Origin: Candidatus Ancillula glyptotermitis
GTDB taxonomy: Bacteria; Actinomycetota; Actinomycetes; Actinomycetales; Bifidobacteriaceae
DNA length: 34,564 nucleotides
Assembly: GCA_031268675.1 (NCBI GenBank)
Contig: JAIRWY010000043.1
Span: forward strand, 1 to 34,564
Direction: 5' to 3'
Positions 34,269 to 34,564 of the stretch are shown here, piece by piece. Numbering within the stretch: position 1 is the first letter of the stretch; each line of letters opens with the position of its first letter. A program made the position numbers and the translations under genes. The notes under the pieces were generated by a model. That model searched no databases. It worked only from the letters and a program-made list of their open reading frames with translations, and was not told the DNA's origin.

Positions 34269-34279
34269 ATTATACCACA
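34269..34279 (-). promoter_or_regulatory. Extended -10 promoter of mltG, leaderless
   Basis: On the minus strand TGTGTGGTATAATG puts TATAAT at 34274-34269, seven bases before ATG 34261. A separate promoter here suggests mltG is not simply read through from genes to the right. Confidence 0.65.
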
Positions 34280-34564
34280 CATTCTTGTATTTGTAAATAG
34301 CCCCGCATCCGCACCCAAACTACAACAATTTCCATCATCATCTCTTCAATACAAGTTTTCATCAACCCCTCTTCAATACAAGTCTTCTTTTATTCAGGGG
34401 GATGTACATGCAAAAGCTTCTTCCCAAGCAAATCCAGGTGGTTTTATAACCTAGACCTTCATTAAGGCTATTTATAAGCACGTGGTTTGATTTAAGGTGC
34501 TTATGTGTGTTATATACACATGTACTATTTTGAAGGGGAAAACAGGCTTTTTTAGACTTCATGA
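34280..34564. other. Non-coding right end with stems
   Basis: No convincing gene was seen in the last 285 bases; short frames on both strands lack ribosome binding sites and family features. A hairpin ATAAGCAC (34474-34481) with GTGCTTAT (34497-34504) and a smaller ATGTGT/ACACAT stem just after it could be a terminator region or leader for a gene beyond the edge. A T run occurs near 34550. Confidence 0.45.
34342..34387. repeat. Direct repeat of 19 bases, period 27
   Basis: CTCTTCAATACAAGTTTTC (34342-34360) recurs as CTCTTCAATACAAGTCTTC (34369-34387) with one change. The 27-base period is a multiple of three. The patch is pyrimidine-rich on the plus strand and lies upstream of the mltG promoter. 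Confidence 0.7.

Noticed and set aside
34362-34562. 66-codon frame on the minus strand at the right edge
   Set aside because: It crosses the hairpins and repeats, has no family features, no ribosome binding site in view, and ends in the repeat patch. A 63-codon plus-strand frame (34263-34454) is rejected for the same reasons.

Overview
The window reads as chromosome of a low-GC actinobacterium (base composition by eye is roughly mid-30s % G+C). The proteins are actinobacterial in type: a class I-beta glutamine synthetase, the roughly 370-residue transaldolase, a DUF6350/PerM-like membrane protein placed directly before purH, a TrmI tRNA methyltransferase, an M1 aminopeptidase N and a long GH77 glucanotransferase. 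The MalQ form and the gene set fit a Bifidobacteriales-like, possibly host-associated lineage. That placement is an inference from protein style only. No phage, insertion sequence, CRISPR array or rRNA is visible.

Layout. Bases 1-182 hold the start of an exported protein on the minus strand. glnA (385-1812) follows with its own promoter and terminator. A forward block, tal, FKBP isomerase, greA, DUF6350 protein and purH (2062-8014), is tightly packed with overlaps. It meets a minus-strand ABC exporter pair (8069-10308), whose hairpin terminator lies between the two blocks. A solute-binding lipoprotein and permease (10572-12466), tRNA-Leu(GAG), and a prs-pheA-tyrA-trmI cluster (12753-16930) follow on the plus strand. 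Then comes a minus-strand operon transcribed malQ, pepN, holA, xth (23750 down to 16932). cysK-cysE (24080-25556) is on the plus strand. A KimA-like potassium transporter and an aquaporin-family channel are divergent (25579-28686). lepA, a TraX-family membrane protein, nadD, a mannose-1-phosphate guanylyltransferase and mltG complete the window.

How the genes work together. Most are housekeeping: nitrogen assimilation (glnA), pentose phosphates and PRPP (tal, prs), purines (purH), Phe/Tyr synthesis (pheA, tyrA), cysteine synthesis (cysK, cysE), NAD synthesis (nadD), glycan turnover (malQ, manC, mltG), replication and repair (holA, xth), and translation or transcription factors (lepA, greA, trmI). 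The KimA-like transporter and the channel form a plausible osmotic module.

The most unusual features are regulatory. An extended -10 element close to TGTGGTATAATG recurs on both strands. In several cases it lies only 6-10 bases from the start codon, so those mRNAs should be leaderless or nearly so. Between nadD and manC this promoter sits at the centre of a perfect 66-bp palindrome. The palindrome gives both divergent transcripts the same first 23 bases and places a nine-codon mini-ORF one base ahead of nadD. The other notable gene is tyrA, which is fused in frame to a complete Nudix hydrolase domain.
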